Of a DNA stretch of 64,000 nucleotides, positions 23,844-33,146 are shown piece after piece (the stretch's first letter is position 1; each line of letters starts with the position of its first letter). A program made the position numbers and the translations under genes. The notes below the pieces were generated by a model. It saw nothing but the letters and a program-made list of their open reading frames with translations. It did not search any database and had not been told where the DNA came from. Source of the DNA: Bacilli bacterium (GTDB lineage: Bacteria > Bacillota_I > Bacilli_A > RF39 > UBA660); contig JAFYEA010000017.1 of NCBI GenBank assembly GCA_017544525.1, positions 62,001 to 126,000 on the forward strand, given 5' to 3'.

Positions 23844-25109
23844 ATGAAAAAAAATTATATCAAGATGAATAATAATGATAAGTATTTATCATTTGGAAAT
23901 GTTGTTAGAATTATAAAGGAAGTTTCTAATAATAAGAATGCTATGCAGTTAGAAATATTTTCTAGTATATTTGATGTTAATAATGTAAATACTACAACTA
24001 TTAATAATTATTGTATCGGTATTAGAGCGATTGGTATTGAATATAAGAAGATGTTTAGTGATAAATATAATAATGATAAGAGATTGTTTTTAACTAATAT
24101 ATTAGCGCTTATAAGTATATTGGATGATAAGATATATTTTATTAATGATAATAGTTATAGTGAGATTAATTATAATAATAAATTAAAAATAGTTATTAAT
24201 AAACTAGTAGAAATTGCTAAAAATGATGAGAGTGTTAGTGATGAATATATTGATAATATTAGTAAGATGGATAATTATGACGCTATTATTGAGTTATTAA
24301 ATTATTCTATTAACAAAAATATTCAACCTTTATATAAACAAGATATTAACATTAAGATTAATAAAAGTGAACTTGATGATTATTTAAAAATTAAACTATA
24401 TTATGGTCAAAGTTATATTAGTAGTCTTATGAATTTATCTGAAAAGAATAATATGTATGCTTGTGCAGAATTAGGATCTTTATGGTTTGATGGATTAGTT
24501 GATGGAAGTATTAATTATAAAAAGTCTTATGATTATTATTTAAAAGCAGCTATTAAAGGACATCCTAAGGCATGCTGGATGATTGCTAATTTGATGTTAA
24601 CTAAGAGAGTTAAATTTAATATGAGTATTATGTGGGAGTATTTAAATAAATCTATTGAATATGGAAGTGCTGCTGGATATAACACTCTTGGGTTATGTTA
24701 TAAGACTGGAGTAAATCCTGATAATAAAAAAGATTTGGAACTTGCAAAAAAGAATTTTGAATTATCTAGTGAACTTGGTTATGTATTTGCTTTTAATAAT
24801 ATCGGATTATTATATGAAGAAAACAATGATATTAATGAAGCAATAAAATATTATAAAATTAGTGCTGATATGGGTAATAGTTGGGCTTTAAATAAGATGG
24901 GTGAATATTATAGAAATAATAATGATTTAATTAATGCTTATATGTATTATAGTAAAGCTATTGAGTGTCCTTTAAACGAAAGAAATAGATATGCTTATTA
25001 TAATTTAGCAGAGTATTATTACAAGAACGGTTTTAAAGATTTAAATATTGAAAAAGATAATATTAAATATAAGTATTATTTAGATATGTTTGATAGATTA
25101 AAAAAATGA
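23844..25109 (+). CDS. Sel1/TPR-repeat protein
   Basis: This is a 421-residue soluble protein. The N-terminal ~180 residues are Asn/Asp-rich and unrecognised. From about residue 205 there are Sel1-like alpha-alpha repeats (CAELGSLWFDGLVDG..KSYDYYLKAA, ACWMIANLML, AAGYNTLGLCYKTG, AFNNIGLLYEENNDINEAIK, ALNKMGEYYRNN, YYNLAEYYYKNG), about 36 residues each. Such repeats bind proteins or peptides. No signal peptide. ATG 23844 follows GGTGAA; another ATG at 23838 is too close. Function unknown. Confidence 0.75.
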   Translation: MKKNYIKMNNNDKYLSFGNVVRIIKEVSNNKNAMQLEIFSSIFDVNNVNTTTINNYCIGIRAIGIEYKKMFSDKYNNDKRLFLTNILALISILDDKIYFINDNSYSEINYNNKLKIVINKLVEIAKNDESVSDEYIDNISKMDNYDAIIELLNYSINKNIQPLYKQDINIKINKSELDDYLKIKLYYGQSYISSLMNLSEKNNMYACAELGSLWFDGLVDGSINYKKSYDYYLKAAIKGHPKACWMIANLMLTKRVKFNMSIMWEYLNKSIEYGSAAGYNTLGLCYKTGVNPDNKKDLELAKKNFELSSELGYVFAFNNIGLLYEENNDINEAIKYYKISADMGNSWALNKMGEYYRNNNDLINAYMYYSKAIECPLNERNRYAYYNLAEYYYKNGFKDLNIEKDNIKYKYYLDMFDRLKK

Positions 25110-25127
25110 ACATTAATGTTCATTTTT
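25102..25127. terminator. Palindromic bidirectional terminator
   Basis: AAAAATGAACATT/AATGTTCATTTTT forms a perfect palindrome. It covers the stops of the convergent Sel1 and GH25 genes. Confidence 0.85.
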
Positions 25128-26348
25128 ATTTTCATATAAGATATCCATATCTACTGAACCGCTTATTCCATCAACTTGACCACTACTAGATAATTGCCAC
25201 ATTATATATGGTTTACTAAAATCATTATTGCTTGTGTAATAAGCTACCCATGTATTATCAAAATCATCCCATATATTTTTTAAATAATATGCACTGGAAT
25301 ATAACATCCCTTTATATCCATGTTTTTCTACTGTATCTATAAATGTTTGTGCTATATCACTTAGTGTTTTAAAACTTACTCCATATTTGTTAAAACTATT
25401 CCAGTTTTCCCAGTCAAATGCGATTGGTAAATCTAGTTTTTGTCCATTTAGTTGTTTTACTATCCAATTTGCTTGATCTTCTGCATCTTTTTTAGTTTTA
25501 GCATATGAATAGAAGTATAATCCAATTGGTACTTTTGCTTCTTTAGCACCTTTCAAATTATTTTGGAATTGTTTGTCCATCATTATTTTATTTTCACTTG
25601 TATGTCCATATCCAATTCTTAGCATAGCAAATTCTACTCCAGCCTTTTTTGCTTTTTTCCAATTGATATTATTTTGCCATGCTGATACATCTATTCCTAT
25701 TTTAGTGTTTTCTTTTTTATATTTTTTTATATATGTTTTTATTGATGTTCTTTTTTTAGGTTTAGATGTTGAAGTTGAACTTGATTTTGGCTTTGGTTCA
25801 ACTACTTTTAATTTAATTTTTTTTGTATTTTTATTTCCACTTGAATCTTCTGCTACATATAATAAATCATATGTACCAACTTTATTTATATCATATTCTC
25901 CTTCTATGTAGCATTTAGGTTTATCGTCATGATTATCACCACATAGATATTTGTTTACTAAATTTATTTTCTTACCTAATGTAGTTGTTTTAGTAGTTCC
26001 TCCCATTATTAATGGTTTTTTTGTATCTACTATTGTGTATTTTAAATTATATGTAATATTGTTTTTATCTGTAACTAATAATTCATGAGTACCAAGTTCT
26101 GTTGTATCTAATCTTTCTTCACTATCTGTTTCAATTATTTTATTTATGTATATTTTTTTATTAAATTCGTATTTTAATTCTTTTGTAATTATATCTTTGT
26201 TATCAATATTTATTTGCTCTTTATTGTTTACTTCTTTTATTGGTTCATCAAGAAGTGTTGCTTTCTTTTTATTGAATGTTAAAATTAGTAGAATTGAGTC
26301 TACTATCAGTATTACCGTTAAAATTATTATTATATATTTTTTCTTCAT
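25113..26348 (-). CDS. Membrane-anchored GH25 lysozyme
   Basis: This is a 411-residue protein. An N-terminal signal anchor (about 5-25) is followed by two small beta-sandwich segments (about 55-110, ELGTHELLVTDKNNITYNL; and 118-187, INKVGTYDLLYVAEDSSGN, resembling Ig-like DUF5011 domains), a Ser/Thr/Lys linker, then a GH25 muramidase domain from about 215. Catalytic acids lie in GIDVSAWQNNINW and IAFDWENW; IMWQLSSSGQVDGISG and VDMDI complete the family. It should cleave MurNAc-GlcNAc bonds at the cell surface, e.g. in growth or separation. Convergent with the Sel1 gene. Confidence 0.88.
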   Translation of the reverse strand: MKKKYIIIILTVILIVDSILLILTFNKKKATLLDEPIKEVNNKEQINIDNKDIITKELKYEFNKKIYINKIIETDSEERLDTTELGTHELLVTDKNNITYNLKYTIVDTKKPLIMGGTTKTTTLGKKINLVNKYLCGDNHDDKPKCYIEGEYDINKVGTYDLLYVAEDSSGNKNTKKIKLKVVEPKPKSSSTSTSKPKKRTSIKTYIKKYKKENTKIGIDVSAWQNNINWKKAKKAGVEFAMLRIGYGHTSENKIMMDKQFQNNLKGAKEAKVPIGLYFYSYAKTKKDAEDQANWIVKQLNGQKLDLPIAFDWENWNSFNKYGVSFKTLSDIAQTFIDTVEKHGYKGMLYSSAYYLKNIWDDFDNTWVAYYTSNNDFSKPYIMWQLSSSGQVDGISGSVDMDILYENKNEH

Positions 26349-26393
26349 ATTATAGTTATATCATAAATAGAGTAATTATTAAAGGTATAAATC

Positions 26394-26422
26394 TTGTGTT
26401 TTTTATTTTTTTAATGTATAAT
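26394..26422 (+). promoter_or_regulatory. Promoter of the 26446 lipoprotein
   Basis: TTGTGT (26394-26399), 17 bp, then TATAAT (26417-26422) precede a GGAGGGG ribosome site. Confidence 0.65.
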
Positions 26423-26445
26423 AAATTGCACTTTTGGAGGGGCTT

Positions 26446-27090
26446 ATGAACAAAAGAAGAAAATTACAAATATTATCTTTAGGAGCCACTATTATGATGA
26501 TTTGTGGTGTTATGGGATGTAATACTGATAATAAAACTAATAATAATAAAGAGGAAGTAGCTGTTATTGAAGAAGTAGAAAATCAAAATGCTCAAGTTAT
26601 TTATGAACCACATTATTATAATGATACTATTGATATTGATGAAGCTATTAATAGTTTAGGAATTAATAGAGATGAAAATTATCCATACGATTCTTATAGA
26701 TTTGTTAGATTTGTTGATAATAGTAGTTATGAAAGGTTCGCTATTGTTGTTGGTTATGTGGATTATGTGACTGAAGAAGGGAAAATAATAGATACTATAT
26801 ACAATTATTATGATGCTTTTAATGGGGATTTTATTTTTAGTACTAGAGATTATAGAAAAGTAAATACTATTGAGAGCAATGTTATTTATCATTTAATGGA
26901 TTATGGTAAACTACTTGATTTAAGAGAGTGTGTTATATCTAAAGGTCTTGATAGTGCATATGCATATAGTGTTATGAGTGATAATATTCAAAATATTTTT
27001 TTAAGTACGTATGATGTTGCAAGAATGTATGTATTACTTGTTAATTCTAGTAATAGATTGGAAAAGAATACGCAGATGATAATAGGTTAA
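26446..27090 (+). CDS. Putative lipoprotein, unknown function
   Basis: This is a 214-residue protein with a basic N-terminus (MNKRRKLQ), a hydrophobic core and the lipobox VMGC with Cys25, predicting lipid anchoring on the outer face. An Asn/Lys/Glu linker follows, then a mixed alpha/beta domain (about 65-214) without a recognised motif. ATG 26446 is set by GGAGGGG; TTG 26434 overlaps the front of that site. Monocistronic, with a terminator formed by its own last codons. Confidence 0.7.
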   Translation: MNKRRKLQILSLGATIMMICGVMGCNTDNKTNNNKEEVAVIEEVENQNAQVIYEPHYYNDTIDIDEAINSLGINRDENYPYDSYRFVRFVDNSSYERFAIVVGYVDYVTEEGKIIDTIYNYYDAFNGDFIFSTRDYRKVNTIESNVIYHLMDYGKLLDLRECVISKGLDSAYAYSVMSDNIQNIFLSTYDVARMYVLLVNSSNRLEKNTQMIIG

Positions 27091-27108
27091 TTTTATTAAC
27101 CTATTTTG
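27081..27108 (+). terminator. Terminator of the lipoprotein gene
   Basis: AATAGGTTAAT pairs with ATTAACCTATT and is followed by TTGTTT. The TAA stop is in the 5' arm. Confidence 0.75.
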
Positions 27109-27157
27109 TTTACACAAAAAAATGTAAAATTATATAAAAAAATATTTAAAAATAAAA

Positions 27158-27194
27158 TTGTTTGCTTTTTTATAGAAAAAATATAATGTATAAT
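27158..27194 (+). promoter_or_regulatory. Promoter region of the DUF1846 gene
   Basis: TTGTTT (27158-27163) with TATAAT at 27182-27187 (18-bp spacer); a second TATAAT is at 27189-27194. Confidence 0.5.
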
Positions 27195-27215
27195 TTATGA
27201 TAAGGTGAGAGTAAT

Positions 27216-28685
27216 ATGAAGAAAGGATTTGATAACGCTAAGTATGTAAAAATACAGAGCGAGAAAATCAGGGAGAGGTTTGGTTTGTTTGATAAACTTT
27301 ATCTTGAAGTTGGTGGAAAATTATTTGATGATTCGCATGCTTCAAGAGTTTTACCAGGGTTTAAAAGTGATGCCAAGATTAATATGTTTAAAGAATTAAA
27401 AGATGATTTAGAAATTATCTTTTGTATTAATGCTGGTGATATTGAAAGGAATAAAACTCGTGGTGAGTATGGAATAACTTATGATAATGAAATATTAAAG
27501 TTGATTAATAATTCTAAAAAGATGGGATTTTCTGTTAATAGTGTTGTAATTACTTTATATAAGAATCAAGTTAGTGTTGATAAGTTTATCAAGAAATTAA
27601 ATAGAAATGGTATTAAAACATATATTCATACATTTACTAAAGGATATCCTACTGATGTAGATACTATTGTTAGTGAAGAGGGATATGGGGCTAATCCTTA
27701 TATTGAAACAACTAAGAAGTTAATATTAGTAAATGCTCCTGGTCCAGGTAGTGGTAAACTAGCGACATGTTTATCACAAATTTATCATGAGCATATTAGA
27801 GGAGTAAATGCTGGATATGCTAAATTTGAAACTTTTCCTGTTTGGAACTTACCATTAAAACATCCTGTTAATTTAGCTTATGAAGCGGCTACTGCTGATT
27901 TAAAAGATGTTAATATGATTGATCCTTTCCATTTAGAAGCCTATGGGGTTACAGCTGTTAATTATAATAGAGATATTGAAATGTTTCCTGTACTTAAAAA
28001 TATCTTAATGAAAGTTAGTGAAAAAGATGTATATGCTTCACCAACTGATATGGGTGTTAATATGATTGGCTATTGTATTAATGATGAAGCCGAAGTGGAG
28101 GAAGCAGCTAAAAAAGAAATAGTAAGAAGATATTATAATGAAACTAATAATTATAAATTAGGTATTAGTGATGCCGATACTTGTGAAAAAGTAAAATTGT
28201 TGATGAATGAAGTGGGTATTGATGAAAATTATTTGGATGTTATTAAACCCGCTTTGGATAAAAGGGATAAAGAAAACAAACCAGTTATTTCTATTAAGGT
28301 TGGTAAGAAGATATTAACTGGTAAACAAACTGATATATTAACGCCTGCAAGTAGTGCTATATTAAATGCTATAAAGTATTTAAGTAAGATACCTGATGAC
28401 ATTAAATTATTATCACCTAGTGTGTTAGAACCAATGCTTAGTCTTAAAAAGGAACTAAATAATGGAGATAGATTAACTTTACCAGAGGTATTAACAGCAT
28501 TAAGTATTTGTTCTGTTACTAATTCTATGGTTGAAAAAGCATTATCTAATTTAACTAAATTAAGAGATGCTGAAGCACATGCTACATATATTGTAGATAA
28601 TGGTGATAAAAAGACATTGAAAGGTTTAAAAATTAATCTTACTTGTGAAGCTGAATATTTACAAAATGAATATGAAATTGACTAA
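27216..28685 (+). CDS. DUF1846 (UPF0371) protein
   Basis: This is a 489-residue protein matching DUF1846 along its length: GFDNAKYVKIQSEKIRERF at the N-terminus, FDDSHASRVLPGF, NAPGPGSGKLATCLSQIYHE (a P-loop-like nucleotide segment), FETFPVWNLPLKHPVN, YASPTDMGVNM and a helical C-terminal domain. The family is widespread in Firmicutes, structurally known but without an agreed function; GPGSGK suggests nucleotide binding. Length is normal. ATG 27216 lies behind AAGGTGAGAG. Monocistronic with its own promoter and terminator. Confidence 0.85.
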   Translation: MKKGFDNAKYVKIQSEKIRERFGLFDKLYLEVGGKLFDDSHASRVLPGFKSDAKINMFKELKDDLEIIFCINAGDIERNKTRGEYGITYDNEILKLINNSKKMGFSVNSVVITLYKNQVSVDKFIKKLNRNGIKTYIHTFTKGYPTDVDTIVSEEGYGANPYIETTKKLILVNAPGPGSGKLATCLSQIYHEHIRGVNAGYAKFETFPVWNLPLKHPVNLAYEAATADLKDVNMIDPFHLEAYGVTAVNYNRDIEMFPVLKNILMKVSEKDVYASPTDMGVNMIGYCINDEAEVEEAAKKEIVRRYYNETNNYKLGISDADTCEKVKLLMNEVGIDENYLDVIKPALDKRDKENKPVISIKVGKKILTGKQTDILTPASSAILNAIKYLSKIPDDIKLLSPSVLEPMLSLKKELNNGDRLTLPEVLTALSICSVTNSMVEKALSNLTKLRDAEAHATYIVDNGDKKTLKGLKINLTCEAEYLQNEYEID

Positions 28686-28700
28686 TTAGTCAATTTTTTA
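28675..28700 (+). terminator. Terminator of the DUF1846 gene
   Basis: A perfect palindrome, AAATTGACTAA/TTAGTCAATTT, with T-run. The TAA stop (28683-28685) is at the centre. Confidence 0.8.
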
Positions 28701-28705
28701 TTATA

Positions 28706-28731
28706 AAAAAAACTACTTAAATAAGTAGTTA
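28706..28731 (-). terminator. Terminator of the murD operon
   Basis: On the minus strand TAACTACTTA pairs with TAAGTAGTT, followed by TTTTTTT. The stop codon of the zinc-ribbon gene begins the 5' arm. Confidence 0.8.
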
Positions 28732-29544
28732 TTTTATATGTGTTTTAAAATCGTCTATTGTAATTGTAACATTTTCAAATTTTAATTTAACATCTTTTAC
28801 ATAATTTGGAATTTCATATGACATATTACCTGTATATGTTACTTGCTCTTTTGCAAAGAATTCTAATTGAGTTGGTGCTTCTGTTGTATTAGGAGTATGT
28901 AGTTTAGCTGATACATTTTCATTTCCTTTATCATCTGTATAAGTTAAATTAATATTATTAAGTGTTTTCCAATCTTCTGTTTTGTTTTTAAATACTATGT
29001 GAAAATTATATATTGTATAATTGCTTGTATTTTTCTTTTCAAAATAATCTAGTTTATATTTTGATACTCCATCACATTTTATTTCATATTTATCATTTGA
29101 ATGGTTTTCATTATAGTTAATTGTTACTGGATTACCTTTATTATTATTCTTATTATTAAACATATCATTTAGTTTATCTATTTGTTCTTCTGTATTAGAG
29201 TTTGTATTTGTTTGTTCTTCTATTACTTTTGTTGTTTTTCTAAAATTTAAGAAAAACATTGCAATACCAACAATCATTATTACTACAATTATAAATATAA
29301 ATGCTTTTGAGAATTTTTTTGCATTTCCAAAACTATTTAATGTCTTTTCTACTATTTCATTTTGTAATTCTTTTGAGTGTATATCTGCTTCTCTTTCTCT
29401 TAAATCGTAATCTGTATGTTTCTTTTTAACATCTTTAACTTCACTATATTCTTTGTTTTTGGAATATGGTGCGCCACAATTCGGACATTTTTTGTCTTTG
29501 TCTGTGTCTATTACACAACCACAGTGTTCGCATGTTATTTTCAT
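28729..29544 (-). CDS. Zinc-ribbon membrane protein
   Basis: This is a 271-residue protein. A zinc ribbon is at residues 4-24 (CEHCGCVIDTD...CPNCGAPY), then a charged helical stretch, one TM helix (about 80-99), an Asn/Lys linker and an outer beta-rich domain from about 145 (KYEIKCDGVSKYKLDYF...) resembling DUF4352/immunoglobulin-like folds. The cytosolic zinc ribbon plus outer sensor suggests a signalling or envelope-monitoring role; inference only. Its ATG overlaps the murD stop (TAATG), so the genes are translationally coupled. Confidence 0.65.
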   Translation of the reverse strand: MKITCEHCGCVIDTDKDKKCPNCGAPYSKNKEYSEVKDVKKKHTDYDLREREADIHSKELQNEIVEKTLNSFGNAKKFSKAFIFIIVVIMIVGIAMFFLNFRKTTKVIEEQTNTNSNTEEQIDKLNDMFNNKNNNKGNPVTINYNENHSNDKYEIKCDGVSKYKLDYFEKKNTSNYTIYNFHIVFKNKTEDWKTLNNINLTYTDDKGNENVSAKLHTPNTTEAPTQLEFFAKEQVTYTGNMSYEIPNYVKDVKLKFENVTITIDDFKTHIK

Positions 29545-30893
29545 TATTTTTTCTCCTTCAATTCTTTTACTATATTTTTAAACTCAGTACCTCTATCTTC
29601 GAAGCATTTATATTGATCCCAAGATGCACATGCTGGGCTTAATAATATTATATCACCTTCAGTAGCATTTTCATATGCATTTGTTAATGCTTCTTTTAAT
29701 GTTTCATTTACAATACATTTTATATTAATTTTGTCACAATATTCCTTAATTCTTTTATTTGTTTGACCTAATGAACAAACTAATTTAACATTTTTCATAT
29801 AGTTTGTTAATCCTTCAAATGAGTGTCCTCTATCTAAACCACCTAATATAAGAATAGTTGGTTTATTAAATGCTGATAGTGCTATTTGAGTTGATGTTAC
29901 ATTTGTAGCTTTTGAATCATTATAGAAGTCTATTCCATTTATTGTACCTGAGTATTCTATTCTATGTTCTACGCCACTAAATTCTTTTAGTGTGTCTATT
30001 ATTATATCATTTGGAATGTTTAATTCTTTTGCTACCATAATAGCACACATCATATTTTCGTAGTTGTGTTTTCCTTGCAATTTAACATCTTTTGTATTTA
30101 TTATTTTTTCATCATAGTAATATATTGTATCATCTTTTAAATAGCAGCCATCTATTACATTGTTGCTTGAAAAGTATTTTTTGGTACTTTTTATATTTTT
30201 AGTTATTCTATACGCATCTTCATTATCATTATTAATAATTGCTATATTCTTATTTGTATGATTTTGAAACATTCTTAGTTTATTTTCATTATAATATTCT
30301 CTTGTTTTAAACATATCTAAGTGTGCTTCAAATATATTTGTTAATATTGCAATATCAGGGTTAAAATCATAGAAGTCATGTAATTGTGGGACTCCTATTT
30401 CCATTACTAGATAATCATTTTCTTTTATATTTTCTATTATTTCACATAATGGAAATCCTATATTACCTGCTAGGTGTGTTCTTCCTTTAAATGCATTAGC
30501 TACTATTTCATATGTTAAGGTAGTTGTAGTAGTTTTTCCATTAGTACCTGTAATAGCTATTAATTTTACTCCTTTTGGTAATAAGTGATAAGCCATTTCT
30601 ATTTCATTAATTACTTTAATGTTATGTTCTTCTGCATATTTAACGTATTTATTATCAAATTTAACACCTGGATTTTTAATTATATAATCATAAGATTCAT
30701 CTAATATATCATCTGGGTCAGAACCAAGTATTAGTTTTACTCCTAGCTTTTCTAATTCTTTTATATGTGCTTTATCTTGATTTGGATTAATATCAGTTAA
30801 TAATATTTTGTTATTTCTTTTAGCAAGTATTCTAGCAGCATGATAACCACTTCTTGCCATACCAAGTATAAATATTTTCTTGTTTTCAAACAT
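29544..30893 (-). CDS. murD: UDP-N-acetylmuramoylalanine--D-glutamate ligase MurD
   Basis: This is a 449-residue Mur ligase adding D-Glu to UDP-MurNAc-L-Ala in peptidoglycan synthesis. It shows the N-terminal Rossmann segment (FILGMARSGYHAARIL), ATP loop ITGTNGKTTTTTL, NIGFPL, the central LQGKHNYENMMCAI, GVEHRIEYSGTINGIDFYNDSKATN, and ILLSPACASWDQYKCFEDRG, which is strongly MurD-specific. The usual E-x-S-S-(F/Y)-Q-L motif reads EIGVPQL here, an uncommon variant. ATG at 30893 follows TAGGTGAT; the in-frame GTG nine bases before belongs to the ribosome site. A minus-strand TATAAT (30916-30911) lies just upstream. Confidence 0.92.
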   Translation of the reverse strand: MFENKKIFILGMARSGYHAARILAKRNNKILLTDINPNQDKAHIKELEKLGVKLILGSDPDDILDESYDYIIKNPGVKFDNKYVKYAEEHNIKVINEIEMAYHLLPKGVKLIAITGTNGKTTTTTLTYEIVANAFKGRTHLAGNIGFPLCEIIENIKENDYLVMEIGVPQLHDFYDFNPDIAILTNIFEAHLDMFKTREYYNENKLRMFQNHTNKNIAIINNDNEDAYRITKNIKSTKKYFSSNNVIDGCYLKDDTIYYYDEKIINTKDVKLQGKHNYENMMCAIMVAKELNIPNDIIIDTLKEFSGVEHRIEYSGTINGIDFYNDSKATNVTSTQIALSAFNKPTILILGGLDRGHSFEGLTNYMKNVKLVCSLGQTNKRIKEYCDKINIKCIVNETLKEALTNAYENATEGDIILLSPACASWDQYKCFEDRGTEFKNIVKELKEKK

Positions 30894-30961
30894 TTTAATC
30901 ACCTAAAAATATTATACAACAAAAGATATATTATTACATTTATTTTATTTATTTTTTTTGA

Positions 30962-30967
30962 TATAAT
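30962..30967 (+). promoter_or_regulatory. -10 box of the ADA-fold gene
   Basis: TATAAT lies 20 bases before ATG 30987, divergent from the murD -10 at 30916-30911. No clear -35 exists in the T-rich DNA upstream. Confidence 0.45.
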
Positions 30968-30986
30968 TTATTATAGGGTAGAAGAT

Positions 30987-33122
30987 ATGGAGAAAGAAAT
31001 ATTATTAAATGATCAAGGTATTAAGTTTAAATGTATTATTGATAATGATAATATTGTTTTTGAATTTCCTAAAAGTTTAGAATTTTTAAAAAAATTAATT
31101 AAAATTGATAGTTTTATAGATGCAAGATATGCGAGAATAGGGCTTAAAAGAATTCTTAGAATTAAAGATAATGGCATTGAAAAGATGGCTTCTATATCTA
31201 CTACTGAATTAAGGGTATTAAGAGCTATATATAATAACATTTATATGAATAATAAGAAGACTAATCTTATTAGTAATTTTAAAGCTATTAAAAATGAGAT
31301 AAAATATGCTTTTGATAATATGAATCAATTAAATAAAAAGAGATGGGAAGATAAAAGAGTTATCAAAAGTGAATTACATACTAATTTAATAGGTATGCTA
31401 AGTTCTAATGATTTTATTGATTTTTTAAATGGAATTGATATAAGTTTTCCTTTGGATTATGAAGGTAATTTAAATTTTGAAGAGGGCAAAGATTATTCAT
31501 ATAAAGATATTGTTATTAATGGATGGGAAGAAAAAATAAATGATGCTTTAAGATTACCTTTATCTGATGTTTCTAATTTTAATATATTAAGTGAAAAGAT
31601 TAGAAATAGAGAAAGATTATTAAAAATATATATCGATAAGTATACAAGAATATTATCTGAGGATAAGGAATGGTTAAAGACTGAAGAGCATATTAAGAAT
31701 GAAATAACTAAATTAGAGATTGAAGTTATGGAACTTGATAGAAAAGATCTTGGTTTATCTAAGGATGAAATTAATAAAAGAAAGCAAAAGATTAAAACTA
31801 AAATGGATAGACTTAAATCTTTTAAATCAAATTATTTTGCTAATCTTGCTTATAGTGATCTATTAGATTTTTGCATTGATAAAATAGATGCTGATTATTC
31901 TGAGATAAGTATATCTAATGAAAAAAGATTAAGGTTTATGTGTGATACACATAAGAATAATAATAGGGTTAAATTCTTATATAGTATTGATAGATTTAAA
32001 AGTGAAGAAAAATATAAAGATGCTGCTTCTCATTTAGAAAGTATGCTTGAAAGTAAAATGACTATTGGTGTTGAGATAACTGGGTTTGAACATGATATAA
32101 ATGATAATTTTAAAGATAAATTAGAATGGATTTTACCAGTTTTGCATATGCATCCTAATAGTATATTAAGAGTTCATGCTGGTGAATTTAAAGATAGTAG
32201 TGATAATATATATAATGCTTTATTAGCTATTCAAGGAGCTGCTTTTGATATTAATAAATCTTGTATGGATTTATTTGGTGAAGAATGGGGAATAGTGCCT
32301 CCTCCTAGAATTAGAATTGGACATAGTGTTACTCTTGAAAAGAATCCTGAATTAATTAAATTAATAAAGGAAATGGGTGCTGTTGTTGAATTTAGTGTTA
32401 GTTCTAGTTATGCTTTAGGAAATGTTAATGATTTAAGCAAATTGCCAATTGATTATTATGATAAAGAGGGTATCGATTATATTATTACTACTGATGGAGC
32501 TGGGATTTATTCCACATCATTAAATCAAGAACAAAACATAATTAATAATAGTAGTATTGTTAATGTTAAACCAACTAAGCAAGCATTTAAGGGAAAATAT
32601 GTAGAGAATGCTAGTGAAACAGAAGAGAGAGAAGTTGAAGAATCTAAAAAAGATTATACAGTTAAAGAAAAAGATAAAAATTTATATGAAAGATATATGG
32701 AGTATAAATCTAATAAGGGTGAAAGTCTTGGATATGATAGTTATACTGAAGCATTGGAAGCAGAAAAATCGGTGTTTTTTGAAGAAAATAAAGATATAAG
32801 TGAATATGAGAAAGTAAATTTGGAATTGTTTAGAATAAGAAGATATATTATGGATACTAATCCTGATATTAATTATGATTATGTTAGAAATAGATTGGAA
32901 ACTATTGAAAGATATAATGAAGATAAGAGAAGTGATTTTGCTAAGATATTTTTATATTTATTGGAAAGAGAAGTATTTACTGAAATAGATTCTTCATTTA
33001 AATCACTTGAGTATTTATCATATGGTAATACTAGTGATGAATTTGAAAATGATTTAAGAAAACTATTTAAAATGGTTAGTGATTTATATTATCAAGAGAG
33101 CTATATTAGTAAAAATAGATAA
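30987..33122 (+). CDS. Large adenosine-deaminase-fold protein
   Basis: This is a 711-residue protein. ADA-like landmarks occur in order: SELHTNLIGML (131-HTN-133), VHAGE with H397-A-G-E400, RIGHS with G445-H446-S, EFSVSSSYALG (position of the CPTSN motif), and TTDGAG with D503. About 265 residues separate the first and second motif, far more than in housekeeping ADA, with a coiled-coil-like insert near 210-280. The first metal motif is H-x-N instead of H-x-H, so one zinc ligand is replaced. A C-terminal helical extension (about 530-711) is unrecognised. It may be a deaminase on nucleosides or nucleotides, or a catalytically altered relative. ATG 30987 has only a weak GGGTAGAAG site. Confidence 0.65.
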   Translation: MEKEILLNDQGIKFKCIIDNDNIVFEFPKSLEFLKKLIKIDSFIDARYARIGLKRILRIKDNGIEKMASISTTELRVLRAIYNNIYMNNKKTNLISNFKAIKNEIKYAFDNMNQLNKKRWEDKRVIKSELHTNLIGMLSSNDFIDFLNGIDISFPLDYEGNLNFEEGKDYSYKDIVINGWEEKINDALRLPLSDVSNFNILSEKIRNRERLLKIYIDKYTRILSEDKEWLKTEEHIKNEITKLEIEVMELDRKDLGLSKDEINKRKQKIKTKMDRLKSFKSNYFANLAYSDLLDFCIDKIDADYSEISISNEKRLRFMCDTHKNNNRVKFLYSIDRFKSEEKYKDAASHLESMLESKMTIGVEITGFEHDINDNFKDKLEWILPVLHMHPNSILRVHAGEFKDSSDNIYNALLAIQGAAFDINKSCMDLFGEEWGIVPPPRIRIGHSVTLEKNPELIKLIKEMGAVVEFSVSSSYALGNVNDLSKLPIDYYDKEGIDYIITTDGAGIYSTSLNQEQNIINNSSIVNVKPTKQAFKGKYVENASETEEREVEESKKDYTVKEKDKNLYERYMEYKSNKGESLGYDSYTEALEAEKSVFFEENKDISEYEKVNLELFRIRRYIMDTNPDINYDYVRNRLETIERYNEDKRSDFAKIFLYLLEREVFTEIDSSFKSLEYLSYGNTSDEFENDLRKLFKMVSDLYYQESYISKNR

Positions 33123-33146
33123 TTATAATAAAAGGAGGTTGAAAGA

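Noticed and set aside
30840..30986. Longer N-terminus for the ADA-fold protein
   Set aside because: It would overlap murD antisense and the TATAAT; ATG 30987 with the family-like MEKEILLND start fits better.
30987..33122. RADAR defence system
   Set aside because: No RdrA-like large ATPase or membrane adaptor is adjacent, and the metal motif is altered; only the broad ADA fold is shared.
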